7,966 nt of DNA from an uncultured Lachnospiraceae bacterium (GCA_902783445.1 CACZQX010000216.1:1-7966), one strand, 5' to 3'. Positions 1 to 6,355 are shown, numbered from the stretch's first letter. Numbers and translations: made by a program. The notes: a model not told the origin generated them from the sequence alone.

Positions 1-1
1 C

Positions 2-97
2 CTTTGGAGCGAAGAAACCGGCACGAGCAAATACATGGCAAGTGACGACGGCGATGCATTGTTTGCGGGAGCGACGTATTTTGTGGAATTGCGATAA
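2..97 (+). CDS. C-terminal fragment of an unidentified gene
   Basis: Frame 2 is open from the window edge to TAA at 95-97 and gives 31 residues ending GATYFVELR. The 5' part lies outside the window. The fragment is acidic and glycine-containing (around ASDDGDALFAG), which looks like real protein. The frame-3 reading that runs on to 284 passes straight through the terminator hairpin and has an implausible composition, so I reject it. A strong rho-independent terminator begins 17 bases after this stop, as expected for the end of a rightward transcription unit. I do not recognise the family and assign no function. Confidence 0.45.
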   Translation, partial: LWSEETGTSKYMASDDGDALFAGATYFVELR

Positions 98-113
98 GCC
101 AAGCAAAAAAATA

Positions 114-163
114 AAGAGTAGATATTCGAGCTTGCTCGATAATATCTACTCTTATATTTTTTT
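114..163. terminator. Bidirectional rho-independent terminator
   Basis: A perfect 13-bp stem pairs 114-126 with 141-153. It continues as CGAG/CTCG (127-130 with 135-138) around a CTTG loop, with a two-base AT bulge. Seven T follow at 157-163 on the + strand. The A-run at 105-111 provides a U-tract for leftward transcripts. It would therefore end both the partial gene entering from the left and the leftward aminopeptidase gene, whose stop is at 220. Confidence 0.88.
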
Positions 164-166
164 ATT

Positions 167-210
167 CGGCGTCGGCCGCTCACGAACGCAGCGAAGCGTA
201 GTGAGTGCCG
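167..210. repeat. Imperfect palindromic (REP-like) repeat, left copy
   Basis: GC-rich nested inverted repeats lie in AT-rich surroundings. CGGC (173-176) pairs with GCCG (207-210), CTCAC (179-183) with GTGAG (201-205), and ACGC (186-189) with GCGT (196-199), around an AGCGAA loop. The core reads GCAGCGAAGCG. On the minus strand the block ends GCGGCCGACGCCGAATAAA, which matches the end of the palindrome near the right edge of the window at about 16 of 21 positions. That suggests two diverged members of one dispersed family in the same orientation. It sits in the 3' untranslated part of the aminopeptidase transcript. Confidence 0.55.
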
Positions 211-219
211 GGCTTATAG

Positions 220-1335
220 CTATTTTAGATTTTCAGGATTTAAGCATTCCAGTTCAGGAAGCACGAATCTGCCGTCTTTTCTGATAAGCACATCGTCGAA
301 ATAGATTTCGCCTCCGCCGTATTCCGGTGTCATGATAAGTACCAAATCCCAATGGATTGACGAATCATTGCCGTTTGGCGCATCATCATAGCACATACCC
401 GGTGTAAAGTGGATGGAGCCGGCAATCTTTTCGTCAAAAAGAATATCTGTCATAGGCTTGTTGATGTAAGGATTTACGCCGAGGGCGAATTCGCCTACAT
501 ATCTTGAACCATCATCCGTATCGAAGATTTCGTTGATTTTTTCGGTGTGGTTTGATGTGGCATTTACAATCTTGCCGTCTTTAAATTCAAGGCATACGTT
601 TTCAAATGTTGTTCCTTGATAAATAGAAGGTGTATTGTATGTGATTTTGCCGTTAACACTTGTTTTAACCGGTGCTGTATAAACCTCACCGTCCGGGATG
701 TTAAGACCGCCGTCACATTTGATGGCAGGTATATCTTTAATAGAGAATGTAAGGTCTGTGTCTTTTGCCACAAGTCTTACCTTGTCTGTTTTGTTCATAA
801 GCTCAACAAGGCTATCCATCGCCTTGCTCATCTTTGAATAATCCAAGCAGCAAACATCAAAGTAAAAGTTTTCAAATGCTTCTTGGCTCATGTTTGCAAG
901 CTGAGCCATAGAACCGTTAGGATAACGAAGCACTACCCAGCGGGTGTCGGGTACGCGTATTTCATGATGCACCGGTGTAACATAGAGCTTGTTGTAGATG
1001 GCCATTTTTTCTTTTGGCACATCGCAAAGCTCGTTGATGTTTTCGGATGCGCGAATGCTTACATAGCACTGCATTTTACGCATCTGTGCACAATCTATTT
1101 CTGCCATGAGTTTTAACTGCTCTTCGTTGCAATTCATAAGGATTTCGCGGTTAAGTCTTGCATTTGTGGAATCAACGTAAGGATTGCCCCCTGCTTTGTA
1201 GACTTCTTTAATAAGTGCGCGAACCAAATCTACTGTCTCGTTTCCGCCGTGGGAAATCAAAACATTGTCGCCTTTTTGCACTTTCATTGAATAATTAACA
1301 AGATTTGCCGCAAGCTGTTCTATTCTTGGATCCAT
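220..1335 (-). CDS. M29-family aminopeptidase
   Basis: This is a probable cytoplasmic, metal-dependent exopeptidase that removes N-terminal residues from peptides. The 371-residue length is normal for the M29 family (thermophilic aminopeptidases such as AmpS). The two-metal site appears complete: E217 (in NIPDGEVYTAP), E282 (in YVGEFALG), H309 (in GSIHF), H328 and D330 (in SIHWD). Tyr316, seven residues after H309, matches the spacing of the catalytic tyrosine in characterised members. There is no signal peptide or membrane segment. The N-terminal part (about 1-200) is the usual substrate-gating region. ATG at 1335 is chosen because the family begins with this kind of DPRI..LA sequence. The ribosome binding site is weak (AGAAAGAAG about 10 bases upstream). 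The gene is monocistronic, divergent from the flavoprotein gene, and ends at the terminator near 114-153. Physiological substrate is unknown. Confidence 0.93.
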   Translation of the reverse strand: MDPRIEQLAANLVNYSMKVQKGDNVLISHGGNETVDLVRALIKEVYKAGGNPYVDSTNARLNREILMNCNEEQLKLMAEIDCAQMRKMQCYVSIRASENINELCDVPKEKMAIYNKLYVTPVHHEIRVPDTRWVVLRYPNGSMAQLANMSQEAFENFYFDVCCLDYSKMSKAMDSLVELMNKTDKVRLVAKDTDLTFSIKDIPAIKCDGGLNIPDGEVYTAPVKTSVNGKITYNTPSIYQGTTFENVCLEFKDGKIVNATSNHTEKINEIFDTDDGSRYVGEFALGVNPYINKPMTDILFDEKIAGSIHFTPGMCYDDAPNGNDSSIHWDLVLIMTPEYGGGEIYFDDVLIRKDGRFVLPELECLNPENLK

Positions 1336-1379
1336 TTATATCACACTTCTTTCTATAATTAATTAATATTTGTTTTAGT

Positions 1380-1391
1380 GATTTCGAAATC
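1380..1391. promoter_or_regulatory. 12-bp perfect palindrome, possible operator
   Basis: GATTTCGAAATC is a perfect dyad in the gap between two divergent genes. It would lie in the leader of the aminopeptidase transcript, about 45-55 bases upstream of its ATG. The arms are short and AT-rich, so chance is a real alternative. I recognise no regulator for it. Confidence 0.25.
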
Positions 1392-1437
1392 GACCTTTGA
1401 AAAATGATAATAAACTCGATTTGTAATATAATAAAAC

Positions 1438-1466
1438 TTGAAAAATCACTTTAAATATTATAGTAT
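1438..1466 (+). promoter_or_regulatory. Candidate promoter for the flavin reductase-like gene
   Basis: TTGAAA (1438-1443), 17 bases, TAGTAT (1461-1466), with a predicted start near 1473. The core overlaps the leftward promoter, and the two -10 elements share bases 1461-1462. Confidence 0.5.
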
Positions 1467-1485
1467 AAAAAAACCGGTTAAGCAA
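1457..1485 (-). promoter_or_regulatory. Candidate promoter for the M29 aminopeptidase gene
   Basis: Read on the minus strand, TTGCTT (1485-1480), a 17-base spacer and a perfect TATAAT (1462-1457). The predicted start near 1450 would give a leader of about 115 bases. The -35 match is only 3 of 6, so this is a prediction. Confidence 0.45.
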
Positions 1486-1533
1486 GTTGGCTAAATGACA
1501 GGATTTGGCGTTAACAGTGGCTTTAGAGATAAC

Positions 1534-1538
1534 AGGAG
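1534..1538 (+). promoter_or_regulatory. Ribosome binding site deciding the flavoprotein start
   Basis: AGGAG lies seven bases before ATG 1546. The in-frame ATG at 1495 has only TTGGCT-like sequence in front and no Shine-Dalgarno, so the downstream start is preferred. Confidence 0.8.
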
Positions 1539-1545
1539 ATGCAAA

Positions 1546-2136
1546 ATGGCTAAAGAAATATGGAAGCCGGGGAATATGGTTTATCCACTTCCTGCGGTTA
1601 TGGTTACATGCAAGGATAAGGAAGGAAAAGACAATATAATCACAATAGCTTGGACCGGCACAATATGCACCAATCCGGCGTTAACATATGTATCCGTAAG
1701 ACACTCAAGGCATTCATACAATATTATTAAAGAAACAAAAGAGTTTGTCATCAACCTGACAACAAAGGATTTGGTTTTTGCCACGGACTATTGCGGCGTG
1801 AAATCCGGAAGAGATGTGGATAAGTTTAAAGCCTGCAAGCTTCACAAGGAAAAAGCGGAGCATGTTAAGGCGCCTTTGATCAAAGAAAGCCCCGTAAATA
1901 TTGAATGCAGACTGCTTGAAATCAAAAAGCTCGGCTCTCATGACATGTTCATCGGAGAGGTGCTTTGCGTCCATGCGGATAAAAAGTATATGAATGCTGA
2001 GGGGAAATTTGACTTAAGCCGCGCAGAGCCTATTGTTTATTCCCATGGGGAATATTTCGCGCTTGGCAAAAAATGCGGTAAATTCGGCTATAGCGTGGCT
2101 CGTCGGAAATTTGACAAGCGTGGTAAAAACTGTTAA
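1546..2136 (+). CDS. Flavin reductase-like (FMN-binding split-barrel) protein
   Basis: This is a cytoplasmic flavoprotein of the flavin reductase-like family (Pfam Flavin_Reduct), about 196 residues, a normal length. Members bind FMN in a split beta-barrel. They either reduce free flavin with NAD(P)H or act as small redox partners, and the physiological partner cannot be inferred here. Characteristic stretches are the early strand with IITIAWTGTICTNPALTYVS (31-50), then VRHSRHSYNII (51-61) and FVINLTT (67-73), the loop CGVKSGRDVDKF (83-94), and GEVL near 137-140. The open frame extends upstream to 1495, but the 17 extra residues look unlike the family. ATG 1546 has AGGAG at 1534-1538 with seven bases of spacing, so I take it as the start. 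Seven cysteines are present; none forms an obvious metal motif. The gene appears to be transcribed alone from the promoter near 1438-1466. Confidence 0.88.
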   Translation: MAKEIWKPGNMVYPLPAVMVTCKDKEGKDNIITIAWTGTICTNPALTYVSVRHSRHSYNIIKETKEFVINLTTKDLVFATDYCGVKSGRDVDKFKACKLHKEKAEHVKAPLIKESPVNIECRLLEIKKLGSHDMFIGEVLCVHADKKYMNAEGKFDLSRAEPIVYSHGEYFALGKKCGKFGYSVARRKFDKRGKNC

Positions 2137-2146
2137 AATGTGAAAA

Positions 2147-2163
2147 TGTTACGGAATTGTTAC
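2147..2163 (+). promoter_or_regulatory. WalR-like direct repeat upstream of the cell-wall peptidase
   Basis: TGTTAC (2147-2152), five bases, TGTTAC (2158-2163). This fits the direct-repeat box TGT(A/T)A(A/T/C)-N5-TGT(A/T)A(A/T/C) established for the essential cell-wall response regulator WalR (YycF) in Bacilli. It lies about 52-68 bases upstream of the predicted transcription start of an M23 wall-hydrolase gene, the kind of gene WalR controls. Assignment is by pattern only, and the consensus comes from a different class of Firmicutes. Confidence 0.42.
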
Positions 2164-2186
2164 CTAAATAGGTAACGTTTTGTTAA
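2159..2186 (+). terminator. Inverted repeat; weak terminator or operator
   Basis: GTTACCTA (2159-2166) and TAGGTAAC (2169-2176) are perfect inverted arms around AA. As RNA this is a 6-bp stem with a six-base loop, followed by the U-rich GTTTTGTTAA. It could end the flavoprotein transcript (stop 2136), although the stem is short and AT-rich. Its left arm overlaps the second half of the WalR-like box, so it may instead be a protein-binding dyad. Confidence 0.35.
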
Positions 2187-2208
2187 GGGGATTTAGGGGA
2201 AATAAGAT
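2180..2208 (+). promoter_or_regulatory. Candidate promoter for the M23 peptidase gene
   Basis: TTGTTA (2180-2185), 17 bases, TAAGAT (2203-2208). The predicted start near 2215 leaves a leader of about 18 bases containing TTTGGAG (2221-2227), the Shine-Dalgarno for ATG 2233. Confidence 0.45.
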
Positions 2209-2232
2209 TTATATAAAATTTTTGGAGTTATT

Positions 2233-3762
2233 ATGAGCAGATTTACAAAAAGAAGCGCAAAGCTCAGTATGTTGCTTATGTTTACAACTGTAGCTGTGTG
2301 TCTGATGATTGTTATTGCCCTAGATTGGACGAGTTCTTGGACGGGTGAGGACAGAGGCTATTACGTTGTCTCTATGAACGGCGAAGAAATCGGCGTTGCA
2401 AAGAGTCAGGAAGATATTGATAATGCGCTTCTCGCAGCAAGACTTAAAATTAATGAAGAAGAAGGAACCGTGGTTTACTCGGATCCTGATATTGAAGTTA
2501 CAAGAGAAAGAAGAATTTTTGCAAATGCTTTGAGCAAAGATGAGTTGGAAGAAAACTTCTATTCGTCTTTGGTAAGTGACTTAAACGACACTTTGGTCAG
2601 AGCATATGTGGTAAATATTGATGATTTCAGCGTTACCCTTGCAAGCAAGGACGAGGTGGTTGACCTTCTTAACGCGGTTAAAGATAAATACGATGTTATC
2701 AACGAATTCGATGTGGATTTGGTTGAAGACGGCGACGGATATTATTCAGCTATAACTTTTGATGTGGTTCATTCGGATACAGAAGTCAACGCCGCAGCAA
2801 CAAACGTATTTGCATCGATTTATTCAAGCAGTGCGGCAGACCAGCCTACGGCTGTGGAAGAAGGCTACGAAGACGGTATCATCGACCTTTCCTTTGCGGA
2901 AGATGTTGAAATTGTTGAATCTTACGTTAGCGACAAATCCATTACGGATTTGGACGATGCTATCGAGATGGTTACAAAAGAGCAGGCTCAAAAGCAAGTT
3001 TATGTTGTGCAGGAGGGCGATTGTTTATCATCAGTTGCAAGCAAGTTCGACATAAGCCTTAAAGAGCTTTTGGCGGTTAACCCGGACTTCACGGAAGAGT
3101 CAATGATTAAAATCGGCGACAAAGTCGTAGTAACTGTTCCGAGACCTGAGCTTTCGGTTGTGGTTAAGGAAGAAAGAACTTACGAAGAAACATACAGCGC
3201 CGATGTTCAATATGTTGAAAACGACAGCATGTTTACAAACGAAAAGAATGTAATCAGCGAAGGTACACCGGGTTACAGAAGAGTTGTAGCCGTTATTACT
3301 TATAAAAACGGTCAGGAACAGTCAAGAGAAATTATTCATCAAACTGTTCTTACGGAATCAACTCCGACTGTTATAGAAGTAGGAACAATAGTTCCGCCTA
3401 CATACGTTAAACCGGTTTCCGGCGGTTCCCTCTCATCTCCTTTCGGAGCAAGATGGGGTACGGTACACAAAGGTGTTGACTGGTTTGTGGGTATGGGTAC
3501 AACGGTTTATGCTTCTTGCGGCGGTACCGTTGTTCAGGCAGGATGGAATGGTGGTTACGGATATTGCGTAACAATGCAGCATGCCGATGGTAAACAGACA
3601 AGATATGCGCATCTTAGCAGCATTGCTTGCTCGGTAGGTCAGCATTTAGATCAGTACGAAGTACTTGGTTACAGCGGAAGTACCGGAGACAGTACGGGTC
3701 CGCATCTCCACTTCGAGATTATTGTAAACGGTTCACAGGTGGATCCGTTACCATACTTATAA
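2233..3762 (+). CDS. Membrane-anchored LysM-G5-M23 peptidoglycan endopeptidase
   Basis: A 509-residue cell-wall protein, expected to act outside the membrane. A basic N-terminus (RFTKRSAK) precedes one hydrophobic segment at about 12-30, best read as an uncleaved anchor. Residues 43-250 are an unnamed region containing two related units beginning YVV (about 44-75 and 125-157). A LysM domain follows (about 256-302, YVVQEGDCLSSVASKF to KIGDKVVV), binding glycan. A G5 domain covers about 305-384. The C-terminal M23 domain (about 402-503) has all expected zinc and catalytic residues: H412 and D416 (HKGVD), H460 (RYAHLS), and H491 and H493 (HLHFE). It should therefore be an active zinc endopeptidase cutting stem-peptide cross-links, not a degenerate regulator. 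GGAG at 2224-2227 supports ATG 2233. It precedes murA but is separated from it by a terminator. Sporulation SpoIIQ proteins are also M23 proteins near murA in Bacillus, but they are shorter and lack LysM and G5, so I do not use that name. Confidence 0.92.
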   Translation: MSRFTKRSAKLSMLLMFTTVAVCLMIVIALDWTSSWTGEDRGYYVVSMNGEEIGVAKSQEDIDNALLAARLKINEEEGTVVYSDPDIEVTRERRIFANALSKDELEENFYSSLVSDLNDTLVRAYVVNIDDFSVTLASKDEVVDLLNAVKDKYDVINEFDVDLVEDGDGYYSAITFDVVHSDTEVNAAATNVFASIYSSSAADQPTAVEEGYEDGIIDLSFAEDVEIVESYVSDKSITDLDDAIEMVTKEQAQKQVYVVQEGDCLSSVASKFDISLKELLAVNPDFTEESMIKIGDKVVVTVPRPELSVVVKEERTYEETYSADVQYVENDSMFTNEKNVISEGTPGYRRVVAVITYKNGQEQSREIIHQTVLTESTPTVIEVGTIVPPTYVKPVSGGSLSSPFGARWGTVHKGVDWFVGMGTTVYASCGGTVVQAGWNGGYGYCVTMQHADGKQTRYAHLSSIACSVGQHLDQYEVLGYSGSTGDSTGPHLHFEIIVNGSQVDPLPYL

Positions 3763-3773
3763 AATGAGCTTAA

Positions 3774-3825
3774 TTCGGTGCGGTATGCTTAAGTTTAAGC
3801 GGCCGCACCGATTGTGTTATTGTAT
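3774..3825 (+). terminator. Probable terminator after the M23 peptidase gene
   Basis: A 9-bp outer stem, TCGGTGCGG (3775-3783) with CCGCACCGA (3803-3811), encloses a second stem GCTTAA (3787-3792) with TTAAGC (3795-3800). The tail ATTGTGTTATTGT is U-rich but not a clean U-run, so termination may be partial. It lies 12 bases after the stop. Confidence 0.65.
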
Positions 3826-3837
3826 ATTATTCAAGCC

Positions 3838-3866
3838 TTTACGCAGCAGGATGATTGTGCTATAAT
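3838..3866 (+). promoter_or_regulatory. Promoter for murA with extended -10
   Basis: TTTACG (3838-3843), 17 bases, perfect TATAAT (3861-3866) preceded by TGC, giving an extended -10 (TGnTATAAT). The predicted start is near 3873, about 42 bases before the murA ATG. This indicates that murA is transcribed independently of the upstream peptidase gene. Confidence 0.72.
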
Positions 3867-3914
3867 CATTTTGTTAATGTGGATGGGTTCCACATGTTTT
3901 GAGGTGCAAAAATT

Positions 3915-5207
3915 ATGGAACAGTTTATTATAAAAGGCGGGAATGCATTAAGCGGTGAAGTTGAAATTAGCGGTGCAAAAAATGCAGCTTTGGCCTTGAT
4001 AGCGGCAGCAATAATGACCGATGAAACGGTTACTATTGAGAATTTGCCGGATGTAAGGGATGTTAATGTTTTACTTGAGTCAATCGAGCAGATTGGCGCA
4101 ACTGTAGAAAGATTAAATCCTCATTGCGTTAAAATTAACGGTAAGACAATTAAATCTACGGTCGTAGATTATGAACATATTAAAAAAATCAGAGCTTCCT
4201 ATTATCTTCTCGGAGCGCTTCTCGGTAAATTCAACGAAGCGGAAGTTGCTCTTCCGGGCGGATGCAACATCGGAAGCAGACCAATCGATCAGCATTTAAA
4301 AGGTTTTAAGGCTCTCGGTGCGGATGTTGAAGTTGAATACGGTATGATTGTTACCAAAGCAGACAAATTAGTAGGCAATCATATCTATTTTGACGTTGTT
4401 TCCGTAGGAGCTACCATTAATGTTATGCTTGCGGCTGCTATGGCGGACGGCAATACAAACATTGAAAATGCTGCAAAAGAGCCACACGTCGTTGATGTTG
4501 CCAATATGCTTAACAAGATGGGCGCAAACATCAAGGGTGCAGGTACTGATGTTATCAGAATCAAAGGCGTTAAGAAATTAAAAGGTACGGATTATTCCGT
4601 TATTCCGGATCAGATCGAAGCCGGAACATACATGATGGCAGCAGCTATCACCAAGGGAAATGTTCTTATTAAAAATGTTATTCCTAAGCATTTGGAGGCT
4701 ATCAGTTCAAAACTTACCGAAATCGGATGCAAAGTTGAAGAATATGATGATGCCGTAAGAGTTATAGGTGCGGAAAAAACAAAGTCAACTCATGTTAAGA
4801 CTTTGCCTTATCCGGGCTTCCCAACGGATATGCAGCCTCAGATGACAGTTGCTTTGGCCTTGGCAGAAGGCACAAGTGTTGTTACGGAAAGTATTTTCGA
4901 GAATCGTTTCAAATATGTTGACGAGCTTGGAAGAATGGGCGCTCATATAAAGGTTGAAGGCAATACAGCCATTATTGAAGGTATCGAAAGATATACCGGC
5001 GCAAGCATTATCGCTCCCGATTTAAGAGCCGGAGCAGCTTTGGTTGTTGCGGGTCTTGCAGCGGAAGGCTATACAACCGTTGAAGATATTAAATATATCG
5101 AACGCGGTTATGAGAGAATGGATGAAAAACTCAGAAGCCTCGGAGCGCAAATCGAAAGAGTTAATTCCGAAAAAGATATTACAAAATTTAAACTGAAAGT
5201 AGTTTAA
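3915..5207 (+). CDS. murA: UDP-N-acetylglucosamine 1-carboxyvinyltransferase (MurA)
   Basis: MurA transfers enolpyruvate from phosphoenolpyruvate to UDP-N-acetylglucosamine, the first committed cytoplasmic step of peptidoglycan synthesis. It is the target of fosfomycin. The 430-residue length is typical. Visible landmarks are K22 and N23 in ISGAKNAAL, R93, the catalytic-loop cysteine C117 in PGGCNIGSRP, R122 in the same loop, D305 in PGFPTDMQPQ (the general base position), R371 in PDLRAGAAL, and R397 near the C-terminus. Because C117 is present and not aspartate, the enzyme should be of the fosfomycin-sensitive type. GAGGTG at 3901-3906, nine bases before ATG 3915, supports the start. Low-GC Firmicutes often carry two MurA paralogues (murAA/murAB or murZ), and I cannot tell which this is. 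A strong terminator follows nearly at once. Confidence 0.97.
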   Translation: MEQFIIKGGNALSGEVEISGAKNAALALIAAAIMTDETVTIENLPDVRDVNVLLESIEQIGATVERLNPHCVKINGKTIKSTVVDYEHIKKIRASYYLLGALLGKFNEAEVALPGGCNIGSRPIDQHLKGFKALGADVEVEYGMIVTKADKLVGNHIYFDVVSVGATINVMLAAAMADGNTNIENAAKEPHVVDVANMLNKMGANIKGAGTDVIRIKGVKKLKGTDYSVIPDQIEAGTYMMAAAITKGNVLIKNVIPKHLEAISSKLTEIGCKVEEYDDAVRVIGAEKTKSTHVKTLPYPGFPTDMQPQMTVALALAEGTSVVTESIFENRFKYVDELGRMGAHIKVEGNTAIIEGIERYTGASIIAPDLRAGAALVVAGLAAEGYTTVEDIKYIERGYERMDEKLRSLGAQIERVNSEKDITKFKLKVV

Positions 5208-5232
5208 AAATATAAGTGGTTTGTTTAATAAA

Positions 5233-5266
5233 AAGCCTCGCTGAAATCAGCGAGGCTTGAATTTTT
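5233..5266. terminator. Bidirectional terminator shared by murA and the HD-GYP gene
   Basis: A perfect 12-bp stem pairs AAGCCTCGCTGA (5233-5244) with TCAGCGAGGCTT (5247-5258). Counting loop-adjacent bases as unpaired, an effective 11-bp stem closes a four-base loop. TTTTT at 5262-5266 serves rightward murA transcripts. The A-run at 5230-5234 becomes a U-tract for leftward transcripts from the HD-GYP gene (stop 5277). Confidence 0.93.
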
Positions 5267-5276
5267 GTTTATTGAA

Positions 5277-6347
5277 TTAAACCAATGATATTATTTTAAC
5301 GTTTGTGCATTTGGCAAGATCGATGAAATCACCTTCGTTGGTTTGAACAACCGGTCTCGAAAGCCAATTGCTGTTCATCAAAACGACTTTCGCAGTGCTT
5401 CCGTTGCTTAAAAGCACGGTATTTGCGGAGTATGTCTTGGAAAATCTTTCCAAAAATTCACAGACAAGTTTTTGATCGTATTTGTTACGTCCCTCCGATT
5501 CCAATACATCCACAACGTCGAAAGGGCTTAAAGGCTCTCTGTAGGAGCGCTTTGAAGTCATGGCATCGTAGATATCGGCAATGGCAACGATTTTTGAGAA
5601 GTCATCGATATCATTTGTTTCAAGACGACTCGGATAGCCGCTTCCGTCACATCTTTCGTGGTGGTTGAGAGCACATCTGGCAACCGCCTCATCAAAACCT
5701 TTTGCCTTTAGGAGCTTATATCCCAAGGTTGTATGTGTTTGAACTATGGCATATTCGGAAGGTGTAAGTTCTCCCGGTTTGTTTACTATATCCGGATCGA
5801 TAAGAAGCATACCTATATCATGCAAAGCACCACAGACCGAAAGTACGCCGATTTGATTTTTGTCGTAACCCAGCCATTTGGCGAAAGTCATACACAACAT
5901 GGAAACATTCATGCTGTGACGATATATGGAATCGTTAACATCATGCATGTTGTTCATTACATCGAAAAAGTGAAGGGAGTTTCTTGTTTGCTTCATAACT
6001 TCGTATGTGGAATGAAGAAGCTCGCTTATATCCGGATTTGAATTGGCATCCACAAAGGAATTTAAAAAGCTTTTAAAAAGATCCGTTGCTTCGGAATAAT
6101 TACTTTTAAATTGTTTAAATTCAGGTGTTTTCTTAACGATTTCGGAATTAAATACCGTAACGGCAGGCTCAAGTTCGGGCATTTTCACCGCCAGCTCAAG
6201 AATACCGTATGTTAACAGACGATCGATAATTTGCTCATTCAAAACACAATCCTTCGGAACAACCAACTGATCCAAAGTGTTGTAAGTGTTGTTTGCACAA
6301 ATCATGCCGGGTTGGAGATCCCGGACAGGAATCCTTTTAATAACCAT
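5277..6347 (-). CDS. HD-GYP domain protein, probable cyclic di-GMP phosphodiesterase
   Basis: A cytoplasmic protein of about 356 residues with no membrane segment. HD-GYP domains hydrolyse cyclic di-GMP at a two- or three-metal site. Numbering from the chosen start, ligand positions are present: H144 (RHSMNVS), H176-D177 (LHDIG), H205 (QTHTTLG), H229-H230 (NHHER), the DGSGYP signature from D234, and D258/D261 (ADIYDAMTS). The residue after HDIG is Met180, where most family members have lysine. An N-terminal region of about 120 residues of unknown role begins IPVRDLQPGM, a common opening for stand-alone HD-GYP proteins. The C-terminal 45 residues look like a small beta domain. The frame extends to a TTG at 6377 and an ATG at 6362, but ATG 6347 has GGAGG eight bases upstream and fits the family opening, so I choose it. 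It converges on murA and diverges from metK. Input signal and target process cannot be seen. Confidence 0.9.
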   Translation of the reverse strand: MVIKRIPVRDLQPGMICANNTYNTLDQLVVPKDCVLNEQIIDRLLTYGILELAVKMPELEPAVTVFNSEIVKKTPEFKQFKSNYSEATDLFKSFLNSFVDANSNPDISELLHSTYEVMKQTRNSLHFFDVMNNMHDVNDSIYRHSMNVSMLCMTFAKWLGYDKNQIGVLSVCGALHDIGMLLIDPDIVNKPGELTPSEYAIVQTHTTLGYKLLKAKGFDEAVARCALNHHERCDGSGYPSRLETNDIDDFSKIVAIADIYDAMTSKRSYREPLSPFDVVDVLESEGRNKYDQKLVCEFLERFSKTYSANTVLLSNGSTAKVVLMNSNWLSRPVVQTNEGDFIDLAKCTNVKIISLV

Positions 6348-6355
6348 AATACCAT

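Noticed and set aside
42..284. 80-codon rightward ORF at the left end
   Set aside because: It runs through a strong terminator hairpin, the GC-rich palindrome and the end of the aminopeptidase gene on the other strand. Its translation looks random, and frame 2 gives a better gene end.
1495..1545. Upstream in-frame start for the flavoprotein
   Set aside because: No ribosome binding site, 17 residues unlike the family, and AGGAG with good spacing sits before ATG 1546.
3799..3806. GCGGCCGC, a rare palindromic 8-mer
   Set aside because: It is part of the terminator stem after the M23 gene. The bases are explained by the hairpin, and there is no sign of a cloning junction.
3763..3914. Operon linkage between the M23 gene and murA
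   Set aside because: A hairpin with U-rich tail and a strong extended -10 promoter lie between them, so separate transcription is more likely.
5733..6041. 102-codon rightward ORF inside the HD-GYP gene
   Set aside because: Antisense shadow of a clear coding region, with no ribosome binding site or plausible protein composition.
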